Origin: Acidimicrobiia bacterium
GTDB taxonomy: Bacteria; Actinomycetota; Acidimicrobiia; Spongiisociales; UBA4744
DNA length: 64,000 nucleotides
NCBI GenBank assembly: GCA_029863625.1
Contig: JAOTUY010000007.1
Coordinates: 1-64,000 of the forward strand
Direction: 5' to 3'
Shown here: positions 25,998 through 33,991 of the stretch, piece after piece
Numbering within the stretch: the stretch's first letter is position 1
Layout: each line of letters starts with the position of its first letter
Notes under the pieces: generated by a model
The model's input: only the letters and a program-made list of their open reading frames with translations
Told to the model about the DNA's origin: nothing
The model's database searches: none
Made by a program: the position numbers and the translations under genes

Positions 25998-27122
25998 ATG
26001 TCCGAGAAGGAATGGATCACCGTCAATCCGGGCGGGAGCCGGCGGGTCATCGTGACCAAAGAGCTGCCCGGCGCGCACTGGAAGCAGGTTCTCCAGGAGG
26101 CCGACTGTTCCATCGAGATCTGCACGGACCCGGCCGTGCTGTCCCCAGAGGAGATCATCGCCCGGATCGGCACCCGATGTGACGGCGCGATCGGTCAGCT
26201 CACCGAGGATTGGAACGCCGACCTGTTCGCCGCGCTGCGGGCCGCGGGAGGCACCGCCTACAGTAACGGGGCGGTCGGCTACAACAACGTCGACGTCGCA
26301 GCTGCAACGGCGAACGGCATCCCGGTTGGGAACACTCCCGGTGTGCTGACCGAGACGACCGCCGAAATGGCGGTTGCCCTGACCTTTGCGGCCGGTCGGC
26401 GGGTCACTGAAGGGGATCGTTTCATGCGGGGCGGCAAGTACCAGGGTTGGCTGCCCACCATGTTCCTGGGGAAGCGTTTCGTCGGGTCGACGGTCGGGGT
26501 TGTCGGAGCGGGCCGGATCGGGAGCGCCTACGCCCGGATGATGGTCGAGGGACACAAAATGCACCTCGTTTACTACGACCTGTATCCCAACGAAGCCCTC
26601 GAACAATACGTCGCCGACTACTCCGCCTTCCTGGTCGAACGCGGCGAGGCCCCCCTTACCTGCCGCCGGCTCGAGAGTGTGCTCGATGTCCTCCGGGAGG
26701 CCGATGTCGTCAGTCTCCATACGGTGCTGGATGAATCCACCCACCACCTGATCAATGCCGAGGCGCTGGCGGTAATGAAATCGGACGCCGTGCTCGTGAA
26801 CTCCAGTCGCGGTCCGGTCATCGACGAAGCGGCCCTGGTCGCTCACTGCCGTTCCAACCCCGAATTCAGGGTCGGCCTCGATGTCTTCGAAAACGAACCG
26901 GCCATGAAGCCGGGTCTGGCGGAGCTGGACAATGTTGTCATCGTCCCGCACATCGCCTCCGCGACCGTTTGGACCCGGGAAGGGATGTCGAGCCTGGCGG
27001 CCGCCAACGTGGCTGCCAGCCTTTCGGGATATCCCGTATGGGACAGCGACGACATCACCCCCTTCCTCTCCGGCGAAGTACCAAAGGCCGCCCCCAGCAT
27101 CGTCAACGCAGAAGAGTTATAG
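25998..27122 (+). CDS. D-2-hydroxyacid dehydrogenase, hydroxypyruvate/glyoxylate reductase type
   Basis: It probably reduces hydroxypyruvate or glyoxylate with NAD(P)H. The 374 residues have the NAD-binding loop VGVVGAGRIGSAYA near residue 165, and the catalytic triad of the family: Arg in NSSRGPVID, Glu in FENEPAM and His in VPHIASAT. The length and N-terminus (VIVTKELPG) resemble the HPR1 class of plants and bacteria. In this operon it could handle glyoxylate or hydroxypyruvate arising from the degraded compound (inference). It follows the knotted carbamoyltransferase by 42 bases and precedes an aminotransferase by 10 bases. Confidence 0.88.
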   Translation: MSEKEWITVNPGGSRRVIVTKELPGAHWKQVLQEADCSIEICTDPAVLSPEEIIARIGTRCDGAIGQLTEDWNADLFAALRAAGGTAYSNGAVGYNNVDVAAATANGIPVGNTPGVLTETTAEMAVALTFAAGRRVTEGDRFMRGGKYQGWLPTMFLGKRFVGSTVGVVGAGRIGSAYARMMVEGHKMHLVYYDLYPNEALEQYVADYSAFLVERGEAPLTCRRLESVLDVLREADVVSLHTVLDESTHHLINAEALAVMKSDAVLVNSSRGPVIDEAALVAHCRSNPEFRVGLDVFENEPAMKPGLAELDNVVIVPHIASATVWTREGMSSLAAANVAASLSGYPVWDSDDITPFLSGEVPKAAPSIVNAEEL

Positions 27123-27132
27123 GAGAGACCTC

Positions 27133-28329
27133 ATGGTGACCATTGCCGACCGCATAGCCCGACTAGGCACCGAGACGGCGTTTGCCGTATCGGGTGAAGC
27201 GAACGCTTTCGCTGCTCAGGGAAACAAGGTGTACCCGTTCCATCTAGGTGATCTCAACCTGGCTACACCTTCCACGGTGGTGGACGGCAGCTGGAAAGCT
27301 CTGAAAGACGGAAAGACGGGCTATTGCCCCAACGCCGGCATCCCGCAGCTCCGCGAGGCCCTGGCAACCGACGTGTCGGCTTCACACCACGTCGAATACG
27401 GACCGGAGAATGTGGCCGCCCAGCCGGGTGGCAAGCCGACGATCGGCAAGTTCATCCTGGCGCTGATGAACCCCGGCGACGAGGTGCTGTATCCGAACCC
27501 CGGGTACCCGATCTACGAATCACAGATCGAATTCAACGAGGGCGTCGCCGTCCCGTACGGGTACGTGGAGGGGGAGGACAACTTCGGCCTCGACTTCGAG
27601 TCGATCGAACGCTCTATCACGCCCAAGACCCGTTTGCTGATCCTCAACGATCTTCAGAACCCCACCGGTGCCGAATGCTTCCCTGGAGAGCATGAGCGTC
27701 TCGCCGAGCTGGTACGCAAGCACGACCTGTACGTTCTGTCCGACGAGGCTTACTTCGACATGCGGTACGAGGGGACCAGCCGGTCCTTTGTCGAGCAGCC
27801 CGGGATGGCTGATCGGACCGTGATCCTGTACACATTCTCCAAAAAGTTCGCCATGACCGGGTGGCGGCTGGGCGCCAGCATCGGTCCGAAACCGATCATC
27901 GACGTGATTGCCAAGATCAATGTGAACGATGAATCATGCTCCAACCACTTCATCCAGTACGGTGCCGTGGCCGGCCTGGCCGGCGACCAGACTGAGGCAA
28001 GGGCCATCCTCACCACGCTGCGAGAACGCCGCGATGCGCTTGCCGAAGGCCTCAACTCGATCGCCGGATTCCGCACGTATGTTCCCAATGCGACGTTCTA
28101 TCTTTTTCCCAACGTCACTGAAGCCATGGCTAATCTTGGAATGCACGACTACGAGGAGTTCCGGCGAGCCGTCCTCCATAACACCGGCGTCTCTTTCACG
28201 ACGAGGCTGCACTTCGGACGTGCCCGGCCGGGCGAGCCGGAGAAGTACATTCGCTTTGCATATTCCGGCATCGATGTTGACGAGATCAACGAAGGCATCT
28301 CCAAGATGAAGGCCTACCTGGAGAGCTGA
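27133..28329 (+). CDS. Class I/II aminotransferase
   Basis: This 398-residue fold-type-I PLP enzyme has LNDLQNPTGA (carboxylate and PLP contacts), VLSDEAYFDMRY (Asp to the pyridine N), the Schiff-base lysine in YTFSKKFAMTGWRLG, and the C-terminal Arg region FGRARPGEPEKYIRFAYSG. It belongs with aspartate/alanine-type aminotransferases; the specific amino acid cannot be read from sequence. As last gene of the unit it could transaminate glyoxylate, pyruvate or a diamino acid product. The start is the ATG at 27133 with AGGAGA upstream. Confidence 0.86.
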   Translation: MVTIADRIARLGTETAFAVSGEANAFAAQGNKVYPFHLGDLNLATPSTVVDGSWKALKDGKTGYCPNAGIPQLREALATDVSASHHVEYGPENVAAQPGGKPTIGKFILALMNPGDEVLYPNPGYPIYESQIEFNEGVAVPYGYVEGEDNFGLDFESIERSITPKTRLLILNDLQNPTGAECFPGEHERLAELVRKHDLYVLSDEAYFDMRYEGTSRSFVEQPGMADRTVILYTFSKKFAMTGWRLGASIGPKPIIDVIAKINVNDESCSNHFIQYGAVAGLAGDQTEARAILTTLRERRDALAEGLNSIAGFRTYVPNATFYLFPNVTEAMANLGMHDYEEFRRAVLHNTGVSFTTRLHFGRARPGEPEKYIRFAYSGIDVDEINEGISKMKAYLES

Positions 28330-28642
28330 GGATGACTGCTCGGGTCTCATATCCCCCTCCGGCTGGCCGGGAGCGGCGAGGGGGAGGGTGGGGTTCGTTC
28401 TTCGTTTCTCGTTCTTTCTTTCCACCTTCCCCGCCTCCCGGCGGGTCCGCGCCTGCGCCAGGAGGCCGGGAAAGCGTTGCTTCCAGTAGGCGATTACCAG
28501 CCACCATCCATCCGCACGTCCTCCCTGGTGTGAGACGGGGGAGGTGGCCGAGCGCAGCGAGGTCGGAGGGGGCGAGGGTAGCTCGTAGCTCGTAGCTTCG
28601 ATTTTTCGTCAAGACATCGCCCGGTTCGCCGATGAACCAGGG
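28330..28642. other. Non-coding gap carrying composite repeats
   Basis: No credible gene is present in these 313 bases. They contain a C-rich/G-rich start (28350-28392), a 7-base-period tract (28394-28421: TTCGTTC, TTCGTTT, CTCGTTC, TTTCTTT) and a reverse copy of the dispersed C-rich element (28529-28573). A second 7-base tract (GTAGCTC twice, then GTAGCTT, 28578-28598) follows. The gap separates the aminotransferase from the peptidase gene. Confidence 0.6.
28529..28573 (-). repeat. Dispersed C-rich element (reverse copy)
   Basis: The block contains GGGGGAGGTGGCCGAG, a short variable centre, then CGAGGTCGGAGGGGGC. The same two arms occur in the opposite orientation at 50651-50700 and 35925-35980, with partial copies elsewhere. 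The inner arms can pair to form a hairpin. Confidence 0.65.
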
Positions 28643-29824
28643 GTGAAGGGAACTCGATTCTCATCGGTTGCTCTCGTGCTGGTGTTCTGCACCGCGCTGG
28701 TACCTGCCGGCCCGTCACCGGCCCGGGCCGGCACTGCGACGATGCCTTCCGTCGCGACGGCCGGCTTGCGAACTGCGCCGGGCACCATCTCACCGGCGAC
28801 TCGCTATCGCATGATATTGCCGTTGGCAGGTCCGCTCGTGGTGCTTTCCACCTTCGGCGCCGAGCGGGACGGTGGTGAACGCGACCACAAGGGAATCGAC
28901 CTGGCGGCTCCTCGCCTGACTCCGGTTCTGGCGGTCAAGGACGGCGTGGTGTCCCGGATCAACCGATCCGGTGTTTCTGTTTTCCTCAGACACGACGATG
29001 GCTGGAGCTCGTGGTATCTCCATCTCAACAACGACACCTACCTGACCGACGACGGTATGGGTGATGGCGTCGCCCCCGGCCTCGAGGAAGGAGACCGGGT
29101 GGTGGCCGGTCAGGTGATCGGCTGGGTGGGAGACAGCGGCAACGCTGAACCGACCCCCTCACATCTTCATTTTGAGCTACGGACGCCGTGGGGTGAGCCC
29201 ATTGATCCTTTGAGGAGCCTGTGGGGGGCTGCCTGGGTCGATGAGACGGTTCCGGTCGATTTTGAAGGAGCCTTCTGGGATGACGATGACAACCGGATGG
29301 CCGCAACCGCCGATCTGCTCGCCTCGCTGGCGTTGATCACGGGCTGTGGCCCCTACGGTCTGGAACTCTGCCCGGAGGCCGAACTGACGGGTGCCGACGT
29401 CGAGGCCTTGCTGGGGGCAGCACTGGGCACCGAGGTCTCGGTCGGCGAATACCTGGCCATGGAATTCAGTCCGGCTCCAGAGAAGGAGACCTTTCTTCCC
29501 GGCGTTAGCCTGGAAGAAGCCTTGGGTTGCGGGGTATGGCGATACTGCCCCGAGCAGACGATTACTCGCGGGGATATGGCCGTGATCCTCGCCAGCGTGT
29601 TCGATCTCGAAGTGTCCGACGCCGATTACTTCGTCGACGACGAAGACCACTATGCCAAGTCGGCAATCAACACGCTGACCGCCGCCGAGGTATTCGATTT
29701 TTGTACCACGTTCGGACCAATGCCGTTCGAGCCCGACCGGCCGGCGACAAGAGCGGAACTCATCGACGCGATTGCCAAAGCTCTCCATCTGATTCCGGTC
29801 AACTCTTGTCGGATAATGGTGTAG
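28643..29824 (+). CDS. Secreted M23 (LytM) peptidase with SLH-like C-terminal repeats
   Basis: This is a probable cell-wall endopeptidase or amidase activator, 393 residues. It has an N-terminal signal peptide (to about residue 30, ending near ARAG). The M23 zinc domain at about 70-195 has ligands visible in DHKGIDLAAP (His and Asp) and in SHLHFELR (H-x-H). The C-terminal half has two or three segments resembling S-layer-homology/anchoring repeats (TRGDMAVILASVFDLE; ATRAELIDAIAKAL). The start is a GTG at 28643. It is monocistronic and followed by a clear hairpin. Confidence 0.85.
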   Translation: MKGTRFSSVALVLVFCTALVPAGPSPARAGTATMPSVATAGLRTAPGTISPATRYRMILPLAGPLVVLSTFGAERDGGERDHKGIDLAAPRLTPVLAVKDGVVSRINRSGVSVFLRHDDGWSSWYLHLNNDTYLTDDGMGDGVAPGLEEGDRVVAGQVIGWVGDSGNAEPTPSHLHFELRTPWGEPIDPLRSLWGAAWVDETVPVDFEGAFWDDDDNRMAATADLLASLALITGCGPYGLELCPEAELTGADVEALLGAALGTEVSVGEYLAMEFSPAPEKETFLPGVSLEEALGCGVWRYCPEQTITRGDMAVILASVFDLEVSDADYFVDDEDHYAKSAINTLTAAEVFDFCTTFGPMPFEPDRPATRAELIDAIAKALHLIPVNSCRIMV

Positions 29825-29844
29825 CGCCTGCCTCCGGCAGGCGC
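29824..29844 (+). terminator. Hairpin terminator after the M23 gene
   Basis: GCGCCTGCC and GGCAGGCGC form a perfect 9-bp stem around TCC, beginning at the last base of the stop codon. It is followed by a T/C-rich heptad tract (GTTCTTG...), which could serve as the weak U-rich tail. Confidence 0.7.
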
Positions 29845-29845
29845 C

Positions 29846-29921
29846 GTTCTTGGTTCCTCGCTCTTAGTTTCTGGTTGCTTCAGGTTGCCTCCCGCGGCGT
29901 GAGCCGGGAGGTCGGAGGGGG
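29846..29921 (+). repeat. Heptad tract plus truncated C-rich element
   Basis: Five 7-base units (GTTCTTG, GTTCCTC, GCTCTTA, GTTTCTG, GTTGCTT at 29846-29880) are followed by a shortened reverse copy of the C-rich element (GTGAGCCGGGAGGTCGGAGG at 29899-29918). The order, tract then reverse element, matches the other reverse copy at 28.4-28.6 kb. Confidence 0.6.
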
Positions 29922-29980
29922 TAGCAGCCTGCAAACCGCTGAACCTTCGATTCTTCGAACAGGACAAGAGAAACGAGGTA

Positions 29981-31063
29981 CTAGTCGCTGTGTCGGACTG
30001 CTTCTGAACGGTTTGCCTGCTTGAGCCGCTCGACGATTGTCTTGATGTCCTGAGCTTGGTCTTTGTGGCATACGAGCACCGCATCCGGTGTCTCCACCAC
30101 CACAACGTCCTCGAGTCCCACCACGGCCACCAGGCGACTCTCCGACCTCAGATACGAGCCGGTCGTCCCCTCCGTCAATACGTCGCCCTGCGCCACGTTG
30201 CCGTGATCGTCCTGATGGCTGATCTCCCACAGGGCCGGCCACGATCCCACGTCGCTCCAGCCTGCGTCGAGGGGAACCACCACGGCACGATTTGTGTGCT
30301 CCATGACGGCGTAGTCGATGGAGTTGCCGTTGATGGCCTGGAATGCGCTTCGATCGAGCCAGATCCCTTCGTCGACTTCCTCCCCGGTGTCGAGGGCCCG
30401 CCGGCATTCATGCACCATGCGCGGATCGAACCGCTCCAGTTCTTCGAGATACCGGGAAGCCAGAAACATGAACATGCCGCTGTTCCACAGATAGTTGCCC
30501 GAGGCCAGGTACCCGATGGCCGTTTCCAGGTCGGGTTTCTCAACGAAACTCTCTACCGCAAAGCCGGAGCTAAACGCCAGGCCCTCGCCTTGGTGGATGT
30601 ACCCATACCCGGTGTGAGGTCCTTCGGGAATGATTCCAAAGGTCACGAGGTACCCGCCCGCCGCGGCCTTTCGCCCGGCTTCGACTGCCGCGTGGAATTG
30701 GCCGACGTCGCCGATCATGTGGTCGGCGGGCAACACAAGGAGGATCGGATCGTCCCCGTTGCGGGCCGCAGTCATGGCGGCCACGGCAGCCGCCGGGGCC
30801 GTGTTGCGACCGATCGGTTCGAGGAGCATCGCGGCCGGCCGTACGCCGACTTCGGCAAGTTGGTCGATCACGAGCTGATGGTGGGCGTGGTTCCCGACGA
30901 TGACCGGGGCGCCCGTGTCATCTAGTCCCTCGAGACGGGCGACCGTTTTCTGCAACAGGGTGGTAGTGCCGAGCAGGTCGACCAGGTGCTTTGGCTCCAA
31001 CTCCCGGGAGAGCGGCCACAGCCGGGTTCCGGCTCCGCCGGACAGGATGACGGGAATGATCAT
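29981..31063 (-). CDS. manC: Mannose-1-phosphate guanylyltransferase (GDP)
   Basis: It makes GDP-mannose from mannose-1-phosphate and GTP, for glycolipids and glycans. The 360 residues start with the nucleotidyltransferase signature ILSGGAGTRLWPLSRE and contain LEPKHLVDLLG, VLPADHMI (metal Asp) and the FVEKPDLETA motif. The C-terminal isomerase (cupin) domain of bifunctional type-II PMI/GMP enzymes is absent, so it is monofunctional. Its stop codon lies at the edge of an A/G-rich heptad-like stretch. A mannosyl acceptor may be PIM-like lipids, but this is speculative. Confidence 0.9.
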   Translation of the reverse strand: MIIPVILSGGAGTRLWPLSRELEPKHLVDLLGTTTLLQKTVARLEGLDDTGAPVIVGNHAHHQLVIDQLAEVGVRPAAMLLEPIGRNTAPAAAVAAMTAARNGDDPILLVLPADHMIGDVGQFHAAVEAGRKAAAGGYLVTFGIIPEGPHTGYGYIHQGEGLAFSSGFAVESFVEKPDLETAIGYLASGNYLWNSGMFMFLASRYLEELERFDPRMVHECRRALDTGEEVDEGIWLDRSAFQAINGNSIDYAVMEHTNRAVVVPLDAGWSDVGSWPALWEISHQDDHGNVAQGDVLTEGTTGSYLRSESRLVAVVGLEDVVVVETPDAVLVCHKDQAQDIKTIVERLKQANRSEAVRHSD

Positions 31064-31088
31064 GTTGCCTCCACGCGTTGTGTCGCCC

Positions 31089-31766
31089 TTACCGGCCGCG
31101 TCTCTTCCAATAGAGCGGGCTCATGACCTCGACCTTCGTCACGCCCTTCATGGATTGAACCATTTCGGAGATCATCTTGGTCCGATCGGGTTCGACGGCG
31201 ATCACCAAAACCCCGGTGCCGTCGGGGGTCCTTTCGAAGCTGATCTCATCGACACTGTCGTCCACTCGCTCGACCATCTTTATGACCTGTTTGATCCGAT
31301 CGACATGATCGATGGTGACGCCGATCTGCTGAGGAGCAATGGCTGTCCTTCTGGCAATGGCGATGTCGATGCGGCGCAGGCCAAGCAGCACCCCGAGGGT
31401 GATCAGAGTTCCCAGCGTGCCGAGCAGCAGCAGGCCGGATGCGATGCCCATTCCGATAGCCGCTGCTGCCCATAATCCGGCGGCGGTGGTCAGGCCCCGG
31501 ACCCGGTCTTCGCTCCGCCATATGGCCCCGGCCCCCAGGAATCCGATTCCGGTGACGATCTGGGCCGCGACCCGACCCGGATCGCCTTCCGCGAATCCGG
31601 CGATCGACACGATGGTGAACAGGGCGGCGCCGAACCCGACCATGGCGTGGGTGCGCAGTCCAGCCGATTTGCCGGTCGCCTCCCGCTCAAAGCCGATCAG
31701 ACCGGTGAGGAAGGTGGCCAGCAGCAGGCGGGCGATCATGTCCAGGTTTGAGAGCTCTTCCACCAA
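31089..31766 (-). CDS. MgtC/SapB family membrane protein
   Basis: The 225 residues have about five hydrophobic helices in the N-terminal 130 residues, with the family's LIGFEREATGKSAGLRTHAM loop, where the Arg/Glu residues are conserved, and GAGAIWRSEDRVRGLTTAA. A soluble C-terminal domain of about 80 residues follows, resembling an ACT-like fold (VTIDHVDRIKQVIKMVE). Members are linked to Mg homeostasis and acid survival; the exact role is unknown. It is 25 bases from manC and on the same strand. Confidence 0.85.
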   Translation of the reverse strand: MVEELSNLDMIARLLLATFLTGLIGFEREATGKSAGLRTHAMVGFGAALFTIVSIAGFAEGDPGRVAAQIVTGIGFLGAGAIWRSEDRVRGLTTAAGLWAAAAIGMGIASGLLLLGTLGTLITLGVLLGLRRIDIAIARRTAIAPQQIGVTIDHVDRIKQVIKMVERVDDSVDEISFERTPDGTGVLVIAVEPDRTKMISEMVQSMKGVTKVEVMSPLYWKRRGR

Positions 31767-31805
31767 ACCATCCTCTCGCTATGTCCAAGCCTACCGGTGG
31801 GGCAC

Positions 31806-32627
31806 TCACTCGCCCTTGAAGTTGGGCGGGCGTTTCTCGAGGTTGGCGAGGATGGCCTCTTGCAGGTCGTTGGATTGCAGAAAGGCCGCGTTCCAGAGGG
31901 CCATGTAATCGAGAGCTTCTTCGATCGATCGGTTCTCCCCTCCCTTGAGGACCGCCTTGACCCCCTGTACGGCCAGCGGTGAGTTGGCGGCGATCTCCTG
32001 AGCTAGTTCGAGAGCCGCCTGGTGAACATCGGGTACCACATCGTTGACGAGACCGATCTCCTTGGCCCGGTCGGCGGCGATGTCCTTGCCGGTGAAGGCC
32101 AGCTCGGCGACGTAGCCGGGGGCGATCACTTTGGGGAGTCGCTGCATCGTCCCGACATCGGCCACCATGCCGAGCTTGGTTTCCCGCACCGAGAAGATCG
32201 CGTCCGACGAGGCGAGCCGAATATCGCAGGCAGTGATGAGATCGACCCCGGCCCCGATGCAGTACCCGTGCACGGCGGCGATGACCGGCTTGGGACAGTC
32301 GGCGATCGACGTCATGGTGTGCTGCAGTCTCTTGATCAGGCGGTAGAGCGCCCCACGTTTGGCGACTTCCGAGGTGCCTTCTTGACCGGTGCCGACCGTA
32401 GCGAGGGCCTGGAGATCGATCCCGGAGGTGAACGTCCGACCCTTCCCGGCGATGATCACTACCCGGACCTCCGGGTCGGTCCCGACCTCTTCCATGGCAC
32501 GGGGGAGGTCGTCCCACATGGGCAGATTCATGGCGTTGAGCTTGTCGGGCCGGTCCAACCAAACCGTGGCGATATGCCCGTTTTCTTCGATGCTGACGGC
32601 GTCAGAAGAGAAGTCCATGACCCGCAT
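31806..32627 (-). CDS. Crotonase, dienoyl-CoA isomerase (ECH1)-like
   Basis: This enoyl-CoA hydratase/isomerase family protein has about 273 residues. The oxyanion-hole regions are AGKGRTFTSGIDLQAL and HGYCIGAGVDLITACDIR. The region VRETKLGMVADVGTMQRLP closely resembles delta3,5-delta2,4-dienoyl-CoA isomerase, and the three acidic residues used by ECH1 (Asp in GVDL, Glu in RETK, Asp in VADVG) are all present. It therefore probably isomerises 3,5-dienoyl-CoA intermediates of unsaturated fatty acid degradation rather than hydrating. The start may be the ATG at 32627 or 32618; neither has a strong ribosome binding site. Confidence 0.82.
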   Translation of the reverse strand: MRVMDFSSDAVSIEENGHIATVWLDRPDKLNAMNLPMWDDLPRAMEEVGTDPEVRVVIIAGKGRTFTSGIDLQALATVGTGQEGTSEVAKRGALYRLIKRLQHTMTSIADCPKPVIAAVHGYCIGAGVDLITACDIRLASSDAIFSVRETKLGMVADVGTMQRLPKVIAPGYVAELAFTGKDIAADRAKEIGLVNDVVPDVHQAALELAQEIAANSPLAVQGVKAVLKGGENRSIEEALDYMALWNAAFLQSNDLQEAILANLEKRPPNFKGE

Positions 32628-32659
32628 CGTAGAGGGAGTATTGCTACCCACGCAGCCAT

Positions 32660-32801
32660 CAGTGGCGGTGGCAACCAGGGCCGGATCCAGAGGGCGATGG
32701 ATCGGATGGCTGATGCGGCTGACGATGTGGCTGATAGCAACTACGCGAAAGCGGTGCTCGACTACAAGAAGGCATGGCAGGAGGCGATCAAAGCAGGATG
32801 A
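32660..32801 (+). pseudogene. Possible remnant of a secreted protein C-terminus
   Basis: The frame ending in TGA at 32799-32801 encodes a charged helical end (AMDRMADAADDVADSNYAKA, then VLDYKKAWQEAIKAG). This resembles the C-terminal helical tails seen after large secreted repeat proteins of actinobacteria. No start, signal peptide or upstream domain is recognisable, because the upstream sequence is the antisense of the crotonase gene. It may be a gene fragment left by a deletion, or chance. Confidence 0.35.
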
Positions 32802-32922
32802 AGGGCGGGAGAAACCACCACAGAGGTGGTGATGGAACTAGCCCGATTCGGGGAACAACAAACGACCAACCACAATCTGTCAGATCTTGACTAATCTGTA
32901 ACCAGATCCTACAGGGCGGAGT

Positions 32923-32944
32923 GGGCCCCCTCTCGAGGGGGCCC
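32923..32944 (+). terminator. Strong GC hairpin between the remnant and dodecin
   Basis: GGGCCCCCT pairs perfectly with AGGGGGCCC around CTCG. It stands just after the dodecin stop codon (leftward gene) and about 120 bases after the possible remnant, so it can terminate either strand. Confidence 0.7.
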
Positions 32945-32955
32945 CTCTGTGCCTG

Positions 32956-33174
32956 CTACTTGACGGCGAACGCCAGCTTGACGGTGGCGTGATATTGCGT
33001 GACCTTGCCGTCCTTGACGCGGGCGGTCTGAGCGGTCACCTCGACCCCAGTTATCCCTTCGATTGTCTCAGAAGCTTTGGCTACGGCCTGGGAGACCGCG
33101 TCGCCGAAGCTCTTCTCGGAGATGCCGATGATTTCGAGGACCTTGATGGCCCCTGTGCTCACGTACTCGCTCAT
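32956..33174 (-). CDS. Dodecin
   Basis: This small flavin-binding protein assembles as a dodecamer and stores or buffers flavins. The 72 residues match the family in length and in landmarks: VYKVIEIIG-like strand (here IKVLEIIGISEKSF), AVAKASETIEGI helix and the C-terminal strand GKVTQYHATVKLAF. The flavin-stacking Trp near residue 36 of archaeal dodecins is not present here (the loop reads ETIEGITGVEV), so ligand preference may differ. A terminator-like hairpin follows. Confidence 0.9.
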   Translation of the reverse strand: MSEYVSTGAIKVLEIIGISEKSFGDAVSQAVAKASETIEGITGVEVTAQTARVKDGKVTQYHATVKLAFAVK

Positions 33175-33218
33175 GGGGTATTCCTTTCCTGGCGGACCGG
33201 GCCATCCTAGTTTTGGTT

Positions 33219-33261
33219 CTTGCGTGAGTTTGCTGCGCCATGCGCGGGTTTCTCACGCAAG
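33219..33261. promoter_or_regulatory. 10-bp inverted repeat in the dodecin/nitroreductase divergent gap
   Basis: CTTGCGTGAG (33219-33228) and CTCACGCAAG (33252-33261) are perfect inverted repeats 23 bases apart. The gap holds the promoters of two divergent genes, so the repeat may be an operator or a hairpin in the nitroreductase leader. Confidence 0.5.
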
Positions 33262-33310
33262 TTCAGGAGTTGCGGGTACCGCGCTGCCGGGAAACCTCTA
33301 CGCTGCTCTG

Positions 33311-33979
33311 ATGGAACTCAACGAAGCCTTGTACACCACCCGGGCCATGCGCCGGGTCAAACCCGATCCCATTCCCGAAGACGCCGTCAAGGCCATGCTG
33401 GACGCAACCGTCCGGGCCCCTTCCGGTGGCAACAATCAGAACTGGCGGTTTGTCACCGTCACCGATCCGGCCCTCAAGTCCTCGCTCGGGGACCTCTACC
33501 GGGAGGCCTGGAAGATCCTCCAGAGCACCGTATATGAGAAGGCCTTCGAGCGAGCCGAAGCGGTCGGCGATACCCAAACTATGCGGATCCGCAGCTCCAG
33601 CGCCTGGTTGGCGGAGAACTTCGAAGCTGTGCCGCTCTGGGTGTTCGTCTTCAGCCGCAACGACCCGACCGGAGCTTCCATCTTCCCGGGCGTGTGGAAC
33701 ATGATGCTGGCCGCCCGCGGACTGGGGATCGGCACGTGTCTCACCACTATCGCCGGGATCTTCAAGAGTGATGAGGTTTTTGATGTGCTCGGGGTGCCGA
33801 CTGAAAAGGGATGGGTGAACAACGCGGCCGTATCGGCCGGCTACCCGTTGGGAAGGTGGGGTACTGCCAAGCGCCTCCCGGCCGACCAGGTCGTCTTCTC
33901 AGAACGGTGGGGAAACCGGCCGGACTGGACTGTTGACGAACCGCTCTGGATGGAACCGGAGAACTACGGAAAAACCTGA
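33311..33979 (+). CDS. Nitroreductase family FMN protein
   Basis: This FMN-dependent oxidoreductase has 222 residues. Family landmarks are TTRAMRRVKPDPIPEDAV at the N-terminus, RAPSGGNNQNW (FMN phosphate/isoalloxazine contacts) and the C-terminal SAGYPLGRWG. The GIGTCLTT region is also typical. The substrate is unknown; relatives reduce nitro groups, quinones or act in specialised metabolism. I chose the ATG at 33311 because homology begins there, although the frame is open upstream. It is followed after 12 bases by an aldo/keto reductase with GGAGGGAAGAG upstream, so the two redox enzymes are probably co-transcribed. Confidence 0.85.
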   Translation: MELNEALYTTRAMRRVKPDPIPEDAVKAMLDATVRAPSGGNNQNWRFVTVTDPALKSSLGDLYREAWKILQSTVYEKAFERAEAVGDTQTMRIRSSSAWLAENFEAVPLWVFVFSRNDPTGASIFPGVWNMMLAARGLGIGTCLTTIAGIFKSDEVFDVLGVPTEKGWVNNAAVSAGYPLGRWGTAKRLPADQVVFSERWGNRPDWTVDEPLWMEPENYGKT

Positions 33980-33991
33980 CGGAGGGAAGAG

